The translations under genes were made by a program, and so were the position numbers. From Pseudo-nitzschia pungens (Eukaryota > Bacillariophyta > Bacillariophyceae > Bacillariales > Bacillariaceae), in assembly GCA_037355855.1 (NCBI GenBank), contig CM074762.1, positions 4,030,001 through 4,094,000 of the forward strand: a stretch of 64,000 nt of DNA, written 5' to 3'. The notes beneath the pieces are model-generated. The model saw only the letters and a program-made list of their open reading frames with translations, was not told where the DNA came from and searched no databases. The first letter of the stretch is position 1. Each line of letters starts with the position of its first letter. This document shows, piece by piece, positions 44,301 through 53,712 of this stretch.

Positions 44301-44559
44301 CTTCGACACGATCGCGCGCATTACCAAGCGCGGCGGACTGACGATGCACCTGGTGCCCTGGTCGTACCAATACCATGCCACCCCCGACGACAATTACCGG
44401 TTCAGCCACAAGGCCCTCGTCACCCTCCTCGAGGATCGGGGGTTCGACGTTTTGGAGGTCGGGTACGACATATGTACCAAGCCGGACAAGATGAAGAACC
44501 GCGTCGACGAACACTACGATGTTATTTGGCTGACCTACGTTGTGGGCAGAAAACGATAG
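41326..44559 (+). CDS. Membrane-anchored JmjC/cupin oxygenase fused to two methyltransferases
   Basis: One exon. From the ATG at 41326 the product is 1077 residues; the frame is open to an ATG at 41188, but that extension is low-quality and covers the ACTGT repeat. Residues 63-80 (MPLLAAAIFLSMVGNQVVL) form a signal anchor, suggesting a type II membrane protein with its body in the secretory lumen. Residues 150-430 are a JmjC/cupin-8 domain: His320-Gly-Glu322 (in MHSHGESW) and His385 (in WLHATC) make the HxE...H iron site of a 2-oxoglutarate oxygenase. A poly-Gly linker (453-468) follows. Methyltransferase 1 has motif I FDAGCGLGSA at 586 and LEPGGIVVIIDDY. Methyltransferase 2 has FLDIGGTGSTASG at 914, FSHTVLEHAKRPWKSF and HLVPWSYQYHATPDDNYRFS, like methyltransferases of glycan clusters. 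Substrate unknown. Base composition is richer in GC than neighbours. Confidence 0.85.
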   Translation: MGLGHRRALTGRSSLGQNQRNRSSNKNKNENDSTDSNRYSRNGGNRFGSKFPFRGEGNGRRSLAMPLLAAAIFLSMVGNQVVLQPRPPYDYAYEYEHSYEQKQKQKQNHDDSDSSQTSEASHNTNANANANTYKSERALEHDHDHDRNHECTIPRFHIDDDKAWGQLGSTTGPVLLEGWKGFQPNDWTQSELMDHGRAGEFPQYLKDLTVQPLRKKSKPTQTQKRTQHDSATATRQLRNSNANENDDDLCVLKGKDVADLLGTGDHEPLLFFTNDQENKAFLDQVKLQTSYEVPSMVQHIDGFRVFSAMHRGKYHSMHSHGESWLGQVSGRRMWWFLPPTKTNKPPRVDACGYLTGAQPVPPGAEKWSCVQNPGEIIWFPKDWLHATCALDDWTVGIGAQKGGVAANRQNFPKLEPEAFAPAVATGTMNKDEGDDYRRRKQETLGACLGIGGNDGDGGGGGGGGGGGGVASSTETNNKTTEKDKTEKRNKNKKNEPTRKKEANNDKEWKWFDGDLNAYYNSLETQIHDRDPSKIASYAVHRWMGPKRSTEEHYELIDRAVAEHHTTTQSALSSSSSSSSSSKLKVFDAGCGLGSALMFFEKRHPDWDMTGHTISEEQHKFVETKLPKHNFRVNLRSYDEIDAVDGSNKKISYDVIYSIEALIHSPNVTHTMKEWVDHLEPGGIVVIIDDYVSDGVDKHHDDIQAFSKSWLANVLITPTEFEELAKDVFGLRMVENRDLLAEYEIVKHNYRNQKPVIKPVADRNHQGWMGSKWRQRLTVEGKLSYNMIVLKKDERDPPRRLTDDVTVDDETCASVPSIITSDEQQQQHAPFTEITPQLMSGRGAGGGEKMACISGWYCCNKGFEWYDHLDAHRTDNTAYLKLDRNLFGHYIEVFAKHLNDHYGTYPASTGGRGRFLDIGGTGSTASGMTKVTSKFQHFAGPLEYWKLDSDRAAKDLERTLFCDIDDCPAAESCGFDVTFSHTVLEHAKRPWKSFDTIARITKRGGLTMHLVPWSYQYHATPDDNYRFSHKALVTLLEDRGFDVLEVGYDICTKPDKMKNRVDEHYDVIWLTYVVGRKR
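42683..42730 (+). repeat. (GGT)n trinucleotide run coding poly-Gly linker
   Basis: Encodes a run of about 13 Gly between the oxygenase and first methyltransferase domains. A TCG run at 43039-43068 encodes a poly-Ser stretch just before methyltransferase 1. Confidence 0.9.
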
Positions 44560-45558
44560 GTGTTTGGTATCGGGTCGAAGGGCACCGCACGGTACCGATA
44601 CGTCTAGTAGATGATACTATGATGCCGATTCATTCAAATCCAACCGAAGCAACAATTGCGGGACACACTCGATTTCGAGTAATAATACTGGAAAGTAAAT
44701 AATATTAATACTATAATATTATATTATTATTTCGTTCTTCTATTTCAAAACATCATTTTCAATGAATAGCATGAGTTGGACATGCCAAATGCACGTCAAA
44801 CACAATCGAATATCATCTTCTAATAACAATAATAATACCTGAAGATGCCATACACGTACCGTACAAGCATTTTTTGTTACGAATGAATCATAACAACCGG
44901 GATCTCTATCGATTGTCGTTTTGATTTTTTGATATTGTTACACGTAGTTCCATTGAAAATCAAAATACGAATCAATAGTAACCTTAGTCAAGGATGAATT
45001 TAGCTTGGCGAGACGTTGAGATCTTACTTTGCGTTATTTCGTTTCATTCCACTCTGCGTTCATGTTTAGTTACTCATGATTGGACTTCATGTGCATCGCA
45101 AGAACATCTTAGTATCAATCGCAGAGTTAAAAACAGAAAACAACGGGACTCGGGAAGTAAGATATCTTCTTACAGGTACCGTATGAATACCAGTAAGCTT
45201 ACCGGAGTGACAGAAGAACGGTGCCATGAGGTGCACGGAGCCGAAAAAAAAAAATCATGATGATACGGTAAAGTTACGCATCTGTTGTGATTGATGATTG
45301 ATCTCAGGATTGAATTTTGAGGAATACGAAGTATTACAGTAAGGTCTACTTCGTAATCTGAACAAGTGTAACTGCTATTTATGGTGCCTTCGTCCTTGTG
45401 ATTCGATCCTTCGAAAGAGCTCTAACAATCAAAGATTGTTTGTTTCTGATAGCTGGTCTTCTTTCCGTGACAACTACAATTCAACAATCTATCATCCTTG
45501 ACCCGTTCCATACAAAGATCTATCAATTACGAAGTAATCGACAAATCAGAATATCGCT
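44560..45558. other. Intergenic region, no supported gene
   Basis: AT-rich 3' region (44700-44735 nearly pure A/T), then GTAAC and ACGAAGTA motifs near 45265-45350. No gene seen. Confidence 0.6.
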
Positions 45559-46936
45559 ATGAGTGTGAATCCGTCAACAGGTGAAGTTGTGAACAAGGGG
45601 AACAGCCCCCGTTTCAAGCTATGGCTCGCATTTTTTGCTTTCTCTACTATTGTAATGGGAAGCGCTGTAGGGGTGGTAAGTAAGCTGAACCAATCCAAAC
45701 CGTAACGACCAATAAAGAATGTGGCAGGCACCTTAACAATTTCGCCGTCGATCTTTCGTTGGAGTTTGTCGAAATATCTCCGTTTCGCGGATCAAAACGA
45801 AACTTCGCTTCTCAACTTGAATTCGATCGTAACATTGTTTTTTTTTCTATTATTATATTAATATTTTCTTGTTTCACAATGCAGAAAAATTCTGAGAACA
45901 CGTCCTCTTCGAATGCAACATGGGCTGTCTTCTGTTCCGCTTTCTCTTTTGCGACAACTGGAGTGATTACGTTGATGCACTTGAGTCCGATGCTTGCCGA
46001 CTTTATCGTTGGAACGAAGCTAGAAGGAATCATTTCGATGATATTGTGTGCCTTTTGGTCAGCAACTGTTTCTGTTGGTATGTCATATTTCTTGAGCAGT
46101 GTGACTTCACCCTGGACAATCGGACCTTGTTCTAACAATATCTCAACTCTTTCGAATTCATAGTGGCAAATGCATCCTCTGGCTTGGCGGTCGACAGCAG
46201 TAGAGATAATACCATCGTCAACGGGAACTTGTATTATTTCGTAAGTGAAAAACAGTGGGCATTGTGAATCTGATGCCAGTCCCGAAGCAAAGTCGGTCGT
46301 CGCTCATTTGATTATCGGAATCGAATCATGCTTGTTCTCAATGCGATCTACCGTTACAACTTGTCGTCAGAGCTGGGCTGGTTTTGTTACTGGCATTCTC
46401 TTGGTAGTCGAGTACCTTCGAGGCGTTTTCGGGGTCGATGTTTATGGTGAAGTCAGTAACCGCGCGGCTCGTCTGACTTTGTGGGCTGGATTGTTGGCTT
46501 GCCAGTTGGTCGTCATGGGTGCCTCGGCAAATATTTTAGGACAAGGATTGTTACGATTTCAACGGCAACAGCCCCTCCTCCTCGTACTGCAAAAGAACAA
46601 GATACGGGGTGTCTGTGGGTGCCATCGGCACTTGCTTAGCACTCATTGTAGGTTGCCATGAAGATGCTGACGACGGTCGCTCCCATGGTCGTGGAAAGTA
46701 CCTTTGCGCTTTTGCTCTGCGTAATGAACGGATTTGGTGTTGCTTTCCTTACTTCGGCCGACGGTCCCGGAAGTCCGATTGGTAATCTTTACTATTTTTC
46801 TTGGCTTTCTTGGCTTTCCTCCTTCATGCTAATTGCAAGTGTTTACGAAGATTATAGGGGTGACAGCTCTTCGAACAACGAGGAAAATAAGGTTGAAGAG
46901 GATATTCCAGTGGAAACCATCGGCAACGAAATCTAG
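45559..46936 (+). pseudogene. Eight-helix membrane protein from duplicated four-helix unit, frame broken twice
   Basis: Exons 45559-45675, 45885-46077, 46164-46240 and 46371 onward, all with GT-AG introns. The first frame runs to about 46535 (LLACQLVVMGASANI), continues one base later as DKDCYDFNGNS to LALIV (46540-46650), and again one base later from about 46652 (VAMKMLTTVAPMV) to the stop at 46936. About eight hydrophobic helices are present, in two similar halves: NGNLYYFSWAGF (exons 3-4) and IGNLYYFSWLSW near the end. The tail is acidic. I do not recognise a named family; it looks like a duplicated four-helix membrane unit. Both breaks are single extra bases, in AATATTTTAGG and ATTGTAGGTTG; either a pseudogene or assembly error. 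It converges on the gene at 47606. Confidence 0.65.
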
Positions 46937-47605
46937 TTTTCAACACAGTACTCACCAAACATGTACTCGAACTTTGCATGGTAATGGTTGAAGTACTAAG
47001 TGCTCTAGATCCAACCGCACATTTCTTCCAGTAACAACAACGACATCTAGGCCATGCAGAAAGTACTCAGCATGCACATACACGAATGATTCACGACAAT
47101 TGTTGACATAAACACTGTAGCATAAACAATTACGTAGAGCACGTTCTTTCGATCACGAATTGAACCATTTCTTTGCATACCGAACACAGATTCGAAGTCG
47201 TCTGAAAAAATAATGCTTCCAAGTTGTTGTGAAAGTTTCGGTATTTATAGGATATGGTAGCTTTGCCTTCCAGTTTTCTATTTTGGTTTCTTCGTGCAAG
47301 TGTGAAATTCAGGAACTCAGAATATTTCCATGGAGATTTCAAATAGGCATTCCATTGAGACCGTATCGACTGTGAGTTGCATTCATATCGAGTGAACTTT
47401 GAGATGCATTGTCCAGCAAAAATTTGCGAAGCAGCTCCTCACTCTCTGGAGAGAATGCATTGATCTATAGAGTAACGGAAGGACCAACCTCTAGTGCATT
47501 TGTTCCGTTTCATCGATCCGAATTTATTCGCTCGTCAGTCAAAATTTGCAATCTTGCTGTAGTGTCTAGGAAAAGAATAGCTGAAGAAACGACCACCTTT
47601 CGAGA
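46937..47605. other. Intergenic region between convergent genes
   Basis: No supported gene; small ORFs only. Confidence 0.55.
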
Positions 47606-48703
47606 TTATAGTTCTTTCTTCTCTAGCGATTCTGGTGGTGCGTTCACAATGACCGACAGAACAAAGGTCCAAATACCCGTGACAATCAGCACAAACAACG
47701 AGGAGTAAAATTCTCCACCACCACGAGATGCTTCATCTTTAACCGTTGGTGTTATACTCGCTGTCGTTCCAGTTGTATCTGCCTTGTATCCAAGCAGTAC
47801 CCAGTACTCCGTCACGGCCTCGGCTACCCATTCATTGAATTCGATTTTGTCCAAGTACGCTGTCAACGCCGCCCCCAACACTATCGCTGTCAATCCAACG
47901 GGTGCATTGCTCATCAAGGATCGGACGTATCGTTCGGGCCAACCAAAAACTAGAAGAGATATGAATGCGTGACTGATAGGTATGAAAATCAAGTAAACTG
48001 TGGCATATATTGTTGACGAGGAGGCCATGTCTTCAAATTTCACAACCGCTTCATTGTATGCGATCACTGTAGATTGCGATATTCATTGATTTGATTATTC
48101 GTTCGTTCGTTCGTTCGTTCGTTCGTCCATACAGCGATTATCGTTTGAATTAATATACGGAAGAAGAACTCAGTGAGAATTACAAATCCCTCGTAAACTT
48201 TTCCAGAATCACGAGAGACTTCGAAACTTACTGAAAAGTACATTGCTGAGGAATCCATTCAAACCAAAGCGGAAATGTAATGGCATGCTGTGTAAAACAC
48301 TGCATAATTGCCACGCGAATGGATCAAAAGCCCAGGTAGCGAAGCAGATGTTATGAGTAATCAATTCAACAACCACAACAACATCGAAGAATAACACATC
48401 CCTGCGAGAAAATTCTCACGTAAACTAGTCGTGCATTTTCAGATTGCAAATTCCGCTCAGGTTGACTCACGGGTGTAACAGCCTGGGTTTCGGTGGTGCC
48501 TGATTTTTGTTGGAATCGGAAGGATGCCTACCCGTATTTCCTCGCGTTGCCGGAATATGGTTTGCCATCATCGGCGTTTGTGGCATTTGTTGCCCATTCG
48601 TTGAATGATTGGATAAGGGTTTCCCTCTGTCCTCCAGACTCTTCTCCACCTGTGGAGAACTTGTCAAATTCAAAGCACTTTCTTCGTCGACAAGGGGCAT
48701 CAT
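47606..48703 (-). CDS. Multi-pass membrane protein, function unknown
   Basis: Three exons on the minus strand, 48703-48471, 48401-48232 and 48066-47606, with introns of 69 and 165 bp and consistent phases (2 and 1), give 287 residues. The first ~75 residues are hydrophilic (Asn/Pro/Gln-rich). Then follow hydrophobic segments VLFFDVVVVVELITHNICF, TVYLIFIPISHAFISLLVF, VGLTAIVLGAALTAYL and a C-terminal FVLIVTGIWTFVLSVIV. Short acidic tail. No named family recognised. Intron 2 carries a GTTC/GAAC run. Its 3' end faces the broken eight-helix membrane gene. Confidence 0.65.
48099..48126. repeat. (GTTC)n microsatellite in intron
   Basis: Six to seven GTTC units inside the second intron of the membrane protein gene, near its acceptor. 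Confidence 0.9.
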
Positions 48704-49741
48704 TTGCTTTTATCTATTGCTGCTGGTGATCTCGTTGTCATTTGTACAGATTTTCAATGAATTGTCGATTCAGATCGGTTGGAAAGATGGTTGCTGATTA
48801 TTACGTACAGTACGGTATGGGTCGGAACGTCTATGCTGATTGGACTTTTTGACTTCACTCCTATCTCTATGTTGTCTGCGACCTACGAATCCCCAACTAC
48901 GGTAAGACTTCGATTCAACACTGAAGGGCAAGTACAATCGAACTTGTTGAGAATTGTCGTGAGTTGTTTGATTCACAAAACGGGATGTGCCTGCCATGGA
49001 CTGGATGCAGCATCGAACGGTGACCTTCCGGTAGATTTTTAAAAAAATTCCTGATTCATTTTTCCTTTTTTTTGTTGATCAACAAGAATAACGATTGAAG
49101 ACATCCAATCGAAAAGGCTGCAAGCTACAAGAATCATCTTCAGTATGTAACGGTACTATGAACGTTTACAGCATCCAATGAAATACAGAGATAGAATAAG
49201 ATTACGTATCGTACGTACAAGTATGATGTTGTGGTAGTATCACTTTTTTATGTTAAACAACTAACGGATTGATCAACTGGACTAAAACGAACCAGTATGT
49301 TCAAAATTCCTGTCTCTGGTACAGCTTACGTTATCGCTACCTAAGTTACGGTACTGTATTGACGCACAGGGTAACTACGAGTAAGGTTTACCTCGGAAGT
49401 CTTACGTTAAGCCGTGCCGTAAGTCGTACCGTGAGTCTACAGTACGAGTAACCTTACTGTTCATGTGTAACCTTATCCAACGCGTAAGATTGGATTCTGA
49501 GTTCTAGCAAACGATGATTAACCTCCATCATACTGATAGTACATTGGCTACTGAGGTAAGGTATTTTGATTCCCCCTTACCTCTTACTTCAAATACTCTT
49601 CCCGCATTGATCACGTTGCGCAGTCCATGCGTCTCTTCTCGAATCCGCCTTTCGCAAAACAAGCTGCTGTCCTACCAACAACACGCCCCTGAACGGAATA
49701 ACGTTACATCAACCAATACACCGGGAATATAATAAGCAACC
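48704..49741. other. Intergenic region between divergent genes
   Basis: Promoter space of the membrane protein gene (leftward) and eL27 (rightward). GTAAC/GTTAC motif cluster at 49320-49480. Confidence 0.55.
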
Positions 49742-50366
49742 ATGGCCGTTATCAGTAAGTAGATTAAGTCGACAATCCAGTGCATCCATGCGGCGGATTT
49801 ATGGTCAGCTTGGTGTGAACTGTTAGACGGGAGTTTTTTGAACGAAATGGGCGGCATCGGCCGAAGATGAGTTATATCCAGTTACCGACCACCGAATCTG
49901 ACACCTTGTACCAATGCCCACGCTATCCTTTTGCACTACAGAGACTGGAAAAGTTGTAATTGTCCTTGCCGGACGACACGCCGGAAAGAAGGCAGTTGTT
50001 GTCAAGACCTTTGACGAGGGAAACAGCGAAAAGCGCTTCTCCCACGTCTTGGTCGCCGGACTTGCCCGCAACCCCCGCAAGGTCACAAAGGCCATGTCGA
50101 AGAGTAAGGTTGAAAAGCGATCTAAGTGCATGAAGCCTTTCGTTAAATACATCAATGTTCGTCACATCTTCCCCACACGTTATGTCACCGATTTGGACTT
50201 CAAGAAGATTGTTGACGAGGCTGACTTGCTTGATGCCGAACGTCGGGTTGATGTTAAGAAGAATTTGAAGAAGGTTCTGTTGGACAGATACCTCAACCAA
50301 AAGGAAATCACTAGCGAGAAGAAGGCATCCGGCAGCAATTATTTCTTCCAAAAGCTAAGATTCTAA
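49742..50366 (+). CDS. RPL27: 60S ribosomal protein eL27
   Basis: Exon 1 is only 13 coding bases (49742-49754), exon 2 is 49942-50366, with a 187-bp GT-AG intron, giving 145 residues (human eL27 has 136). The start reads MAVI-KTGKVVIVLAGRHAG, the KOW-type fold of the family; VAGLARNPRKVTKAM, KRSKCMKPFVKYIN and the C-terminal FFQKLRF are signatures. It is a component of the large ribosomal subunit. An intron right after the start codon is usual for ribosomal protein genes. Without splicing, the ORF would begin at 49914 with an unrelated N-terminus, so the spliced model is preferred. Confidence 0.95.
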
Positions 50367-50700
50367 ATCATCCCCTTTCCAACATGCCATGTACTCGTAT
50401 GAAAGTATGTGTACACACCAACCAAGCGTTGTCACACTCTTCATATCTGCTACTAGACAACATACGTATTGGGCGGCCACACTGATCCAAAAGATTCGAA
50501 GTAGTCCCCGGTATGGGAGAAATCTGGAGACCACGCAATCACATGAACGGTATAATCCATTGTAGAAAATTACGAAAATCGAAACATTACAATCCTTCCC
50601 ACGGATGCGATTGTGGCTTGTTCGCAGGAAAGAGCCGAAATGCTGTTCAAATAATTCTAGGAATAGCGTTTAGGTTGTGCGATTGCGATAGTTTTGGACA
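50367..50700. other. Short intergenic region
   Basis: Between convergent eL27 and the lumen-type protein gene. Nothing recognised. Confidence 0.55.
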
Positions 50701-51384
50701 CTAATCCATTCTTCCAATTCCGTACGCGCAAGTGGGGCAATCCAAATTTCGCAAAGCCTGAAGCATAAACTCCGTCTCGCCATCCATAACCATTTGGTTG
50801 CATTCTTTCTCCGACATCATTTTATCGCGTTTCAAAATTGATTTCGAAGCTTCTTCCCTCGAAAGAGGAGTTTTGCATCCTGTCATGGCCCTGCGCTTCT
50901 TGCCTCTGTCCGTGGAAGGGTTGTTGTCGAAGACGGCACCGCCCGAAAAATCGCCGTTGTTGATTCGATCCATGTTTTTGGCATTTTCGCTGTACGACTT
51001 GGCGTTGCTTGCTTCGGGCAAGGTAGACCAACCCGTGGATGCGGCCAAACCAAACGCAAAATAGGAGCGACAATCGAGCAAAAATTGACTCCGACTACGT
51101 TGCGGAGCATCGGCATCATTGCCAGTAGTGTGTGGTTTGGCTTCCCTTCCCGTTTTAGAACAATTTTCCCCCGACATTCGCATCTCCTCTCCATCAATAT
51201 TCCGGCTAGGAAAGCAATTTGATTTCGCTAATTTTTTCTCAGTGTTCCTGATGTTCCCTCGAAATGTAACACTTCCAGCTCCAATCGATTGCAAACCAAA
51301 CGCTGCCGCCGATATTATCTTCGAATCGAAGATAAAAAGAGCTGCTGCAAAGAGAACGCTGGTGCAAATTAGATTCATCGCCAT
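50701..51384 (-). CDS. Predicted plastid (possibly thylakoid lumen) protein, function unknown
   Basis: A single 227-codon ORF starting at 51384 (a second Met is two codons on). The N-terminus is a signal peptide (ICTSVLFAAALFIF) followed downstream by ISAAAFGLQ, an ASAFAP-like site. A second, weakly hydrophobic stretch (YFAFGLAASTGWSTLPEASNA, about 109-129) could be a lumen-transfer signal. The mature part is charged and contains Cys in TGCKTPLSREEA, KECNQMVMDGETEF and, at the very end, DCPTCAYGIGRMD; the C-P-T-C pair could bind metal or form a disulfide. Family not recognised. Confidence 0.7.
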   Translation of the reverse strand: MAMNLICTSVLFAAALFIFDSKIISAAAFGLQSIGAGSVTFRGNIRNTEKKLAKSNCFPSRNIDGEEMRMSGENCSKTGREAKPHTTGNDADAPQRSRSQFLLDCRSYFAFGLAASTGWSTLPEASNAKSYSENAKNMDRINNGDFSGGAVFDNNPSTDRGKKRRAMTGCKTPLSREEASKSILKRDKMMSEKECNQMVMDGETEFMLQALRNLDCPTCAYGIGRMD

Positions 51385-51954
51385 GGTGCTTAAGGGGCTA
51401 GTTCAATGTGATTTGGTGTGGCACCTTTTACGTGCATCCGATAGAAAGATCTGAGAGTGTGAGAATGTCAACTACGGTACGAAAATACGAAGTAGATGAG
51501 AATCAGTAAGATTGAAAGGCTTACGAAGTACCGGTAATGAAAATAGAAGCGATAGAAGAGGGGTTCATTCAGATCGGCACGCACGTACGAGTAACCTTAC
51601 GTCAGGGTAGTACTGGAATTACATCATGTTGATCTTCCTCTTTTTCAGGTTGCACGATACCGGCCGGTAGATGTCAAAGTTGAAAAGGTCGTGGCGGGAT
51701 CGCTTCAATCTTGGATGCTTCTAAGAATCAGGAATCCGGAATCCTACTTTTCTTTTTATCCTCAACGCACGCACATCATTGCCAAATGACGGTTTACTCG
51801 AAAACTACGAGTGATGAAAACTGAGAAAATTACGAAACTTTGACGACGTTCACTAGATGATGGAAAGTCTCAGCGGTAACAAAACGTCTAGTAGAGCAAC
51901 ATTTTGATTGAGCCCCTTGTAAGGACTGAGTAGTTGGTAGATAATATAGAAAGA
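51385..51954. other. Intergenic region between divergent genes
   Basis: GTAAC and ACGAAGTA motifs at 51480-51605. No gene seen. Confidence 0.55.
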
Positions 51955-52439
51955 ATGCCAGCCAGTAGTGAGGAACCATGGACCCCAGTGGAATGGGTAA
52001 TCAACGGTGCTAAGGTACGAATGAACGAACGAACGAAAGCGAGCGGCGACACACGACAAAACTACGAACGAACTAGAACTACTCGTATCAAGAAATCAAT
52101 GGCGAAGTCGAGTGCGCACCGATACTCTTGCACAAACCGATGCATTCGAAACAATTTATTCGACGTAAAAAGTGATGATTTGCGGATACCCTATCGGTGC
52201 GGATTTTGGGGCCCGAGTCCCCCTGGGGAGGAAACTTGTACGCTGTTGAACACAATGATCTCCAACACTCTAACCTGCTAATTTTTCCTGCACCTGTTGC
52301 CTCCTCGCAGATGACATTCGCTCTGTCGCCACTACTGCTTCTTGGGTACATTCTTTTCACTGCTTTTGAATCCGAAGAGGCGGAAGCCAAGAAGAGAAAT
52401 AAGAAATCTGATTTCAATATGGCAGGACACTCTGAGTAA
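51955..52439 (+). CDS. Small single-pass membrane protein (62 aa)
   Basis: Exons 51955-52014 and 52311-52439, joined across a 296-bp GT-AG intron in phase 0. The N-terminal 20 residues are MPASSEEPWTPVEWVINGAK; exon 2 opens with one membrane helix (FALSPLLLLGYILFTAF) and ends in a charged tail (EEAEAKKRNKK). The size and layout resemble small accessory subunits of respiratory or photosynthetic complexes, but I recognise no specific family. The donor GTACGA is imperfect; the acceptor CTCCTCGCAG is good. The intron starts with a GAAC run. The antisense 179-codon ORF here is judged a shadow. Confidence 0.55.
52018..52036. repeat. (GAAC)n run in intron
   Basis: Four GAAC-type units within the first bases of the intron of the 62-residue protein gene. 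Confidence 0.8.
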
Positions 52440-53292
52440 GAGAAATTTTTAAGTGGGCTGTTCCATTTTCTTTGTTGTGTCGGTAGACGTTTCGAAAAAC
52501 ATTCCATGGTCATCGGAACTCGACAGGGTTTGGAATACGTTTTCATTTCAGAATGGTTTTGGACGTGATTCAGAACGGAACTCTGCTTTAAAAAGTGACT
52601 ATGCTGAAGCATTTGACGCATTTCCACGACGATAACTGTTTAAACACATGTCTGTTATATTCAAACCCATGGGATTTGTTGTTGATGTTTTAGCCCCTAA
52701 TCTGAACGAAAAATTGAAAGAATGAGAAACTCGGGACGGGTTTTACAGCTTGAGATATCTCGAGTCCGCATCCCACGCAAACAATTTTCAGGCAATAAAC
52801 TAGTTGGCACTTCTTTCCTCTCGTACGTCGGAAGGTGCCCATTTGATGTGGCATTCACTAGTCATAATATAATCATGATCAAGAAAGCGAACAGCGGGCC
52901 GTAGTTTCCTGAAAGGAAAGATATTGATGATTACATGGCCGCTCTTTCTGACACTGTTGAGTCAGCTATTGATTTCTAATTTCAACGACAAGAAAAACTA
53001 GGTACGAGAAGAAAAAGAGGCGACAAAGCAACTTTGCTCAAAAGTTCTTTCTTCTGTTTTGAGTTGAAGACAGAATCTAGTTGTATCTATAATCTCCTCT
53101 ACACCGTTAATAACGGTATAAAATTACTCTTGCCGTAGAGTGCGTCGTGTCAGATCAGTTCATTTGACCCCCAAAGTGACAGACAGCCTTCGTTACGATG
53201 TGCGTGACTACGAGAAAGAGAGAGCGAGTTTGAAGAATGTGATTCCGCACTACCGCCGCATCACTCACTCGTTCGTTCTTCAAATAACACGT
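52440..53292. other. Intergenic region, no supported gene
   Basis: Short ORFs only. ACCGTTAATAACGGT at 53103-53117 is a small palindrome. Confidence 0.5.
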
Positions 53293-53712
53293 CTATTTGA
53301 AGAGACCAGGGTAGCTCTTCTTGTAACCCTCGAAGTTAGGGGCGTTAAGGTCCAATCGAGTGACAGGACTCTTGCGCTCGAGCGTAAGTCGCTTGATAGG
53401 AGGGAAGTTGGAGTTGTTTTGGTTGCGTGCGTTTTGGTATCGTGCGAAACGGTCACTGACGATTTCAGCTTTTGGCTTTCCGAACTCCCAAACTTCGGTA
53501 GGGGTTTTGACGTTGTCTTGGTCCATGGCTCCAGCGACACCGGGAGCAACGGCAGCTCCGAGAAGGGCAGCTCCGGCAGCAGAGAAGAAGGCCTTGCGAG
53601 ATTGCTCAGCCTCGGCGTTCAATGCAACGACACTGCTCTTAGAGGTAGAGACAGGGGCGAACGCCGAAGCGGTGGCGAGAGTGGTGAGGGCAACAATAGC
53701 GGAGAACTTCAT
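53293..53712 (-). CDS. Thylakoid-lumen targeted photosystem-associated protein (candidate)
   Basis: 139 residues from the ATG at 53712. Tripartite leader: a signal peptide ending in ATASAFAP (plastid import), then SRKAFFSAAGAALLGAAVAPGVAGA, a lumen-transfer signal with an Ala-x-Ala cleavage site before MDQDN. The mature protein is ~75 residues, rich in Asn, Arg and Lys, with WEFGKPKAEIV, FPPIKRLTLERKSPVTRLD and the end YKKSYPGLFK. Small basic lumenal proteins of this design are typical of extrinsic photosystem subunits in diatoms, but I cannot match it to a named one (PsbU, PsbV, PsbQ' and Psb31 were considered). No intron. Confidence 0.8.
   Translation of the reverse strand: MKFSAIVALTTLATASAFAPVSTSKSSVVALNAEAEQSRKAFFSAAGAALLGAAVAPGVAGAMDQDNVKTPTEVWEFGKPKAEIVSDRFARYQNARNQNNSNFPPIKRLTLERKSPVTRLDLNAPNFEGYKKSYPGLFK

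Noticed and set aside
47409..47708. 99-codon plus-strand ORF
   Set aside because: Its 3' part is antisense to the last exon of the membrane protein gene and the rest has no feature.
52088..52627. 179-codon minus-strand ORF
   Set aside because: Overlaps the spliced 62-residue gene and has no recognisable feature.
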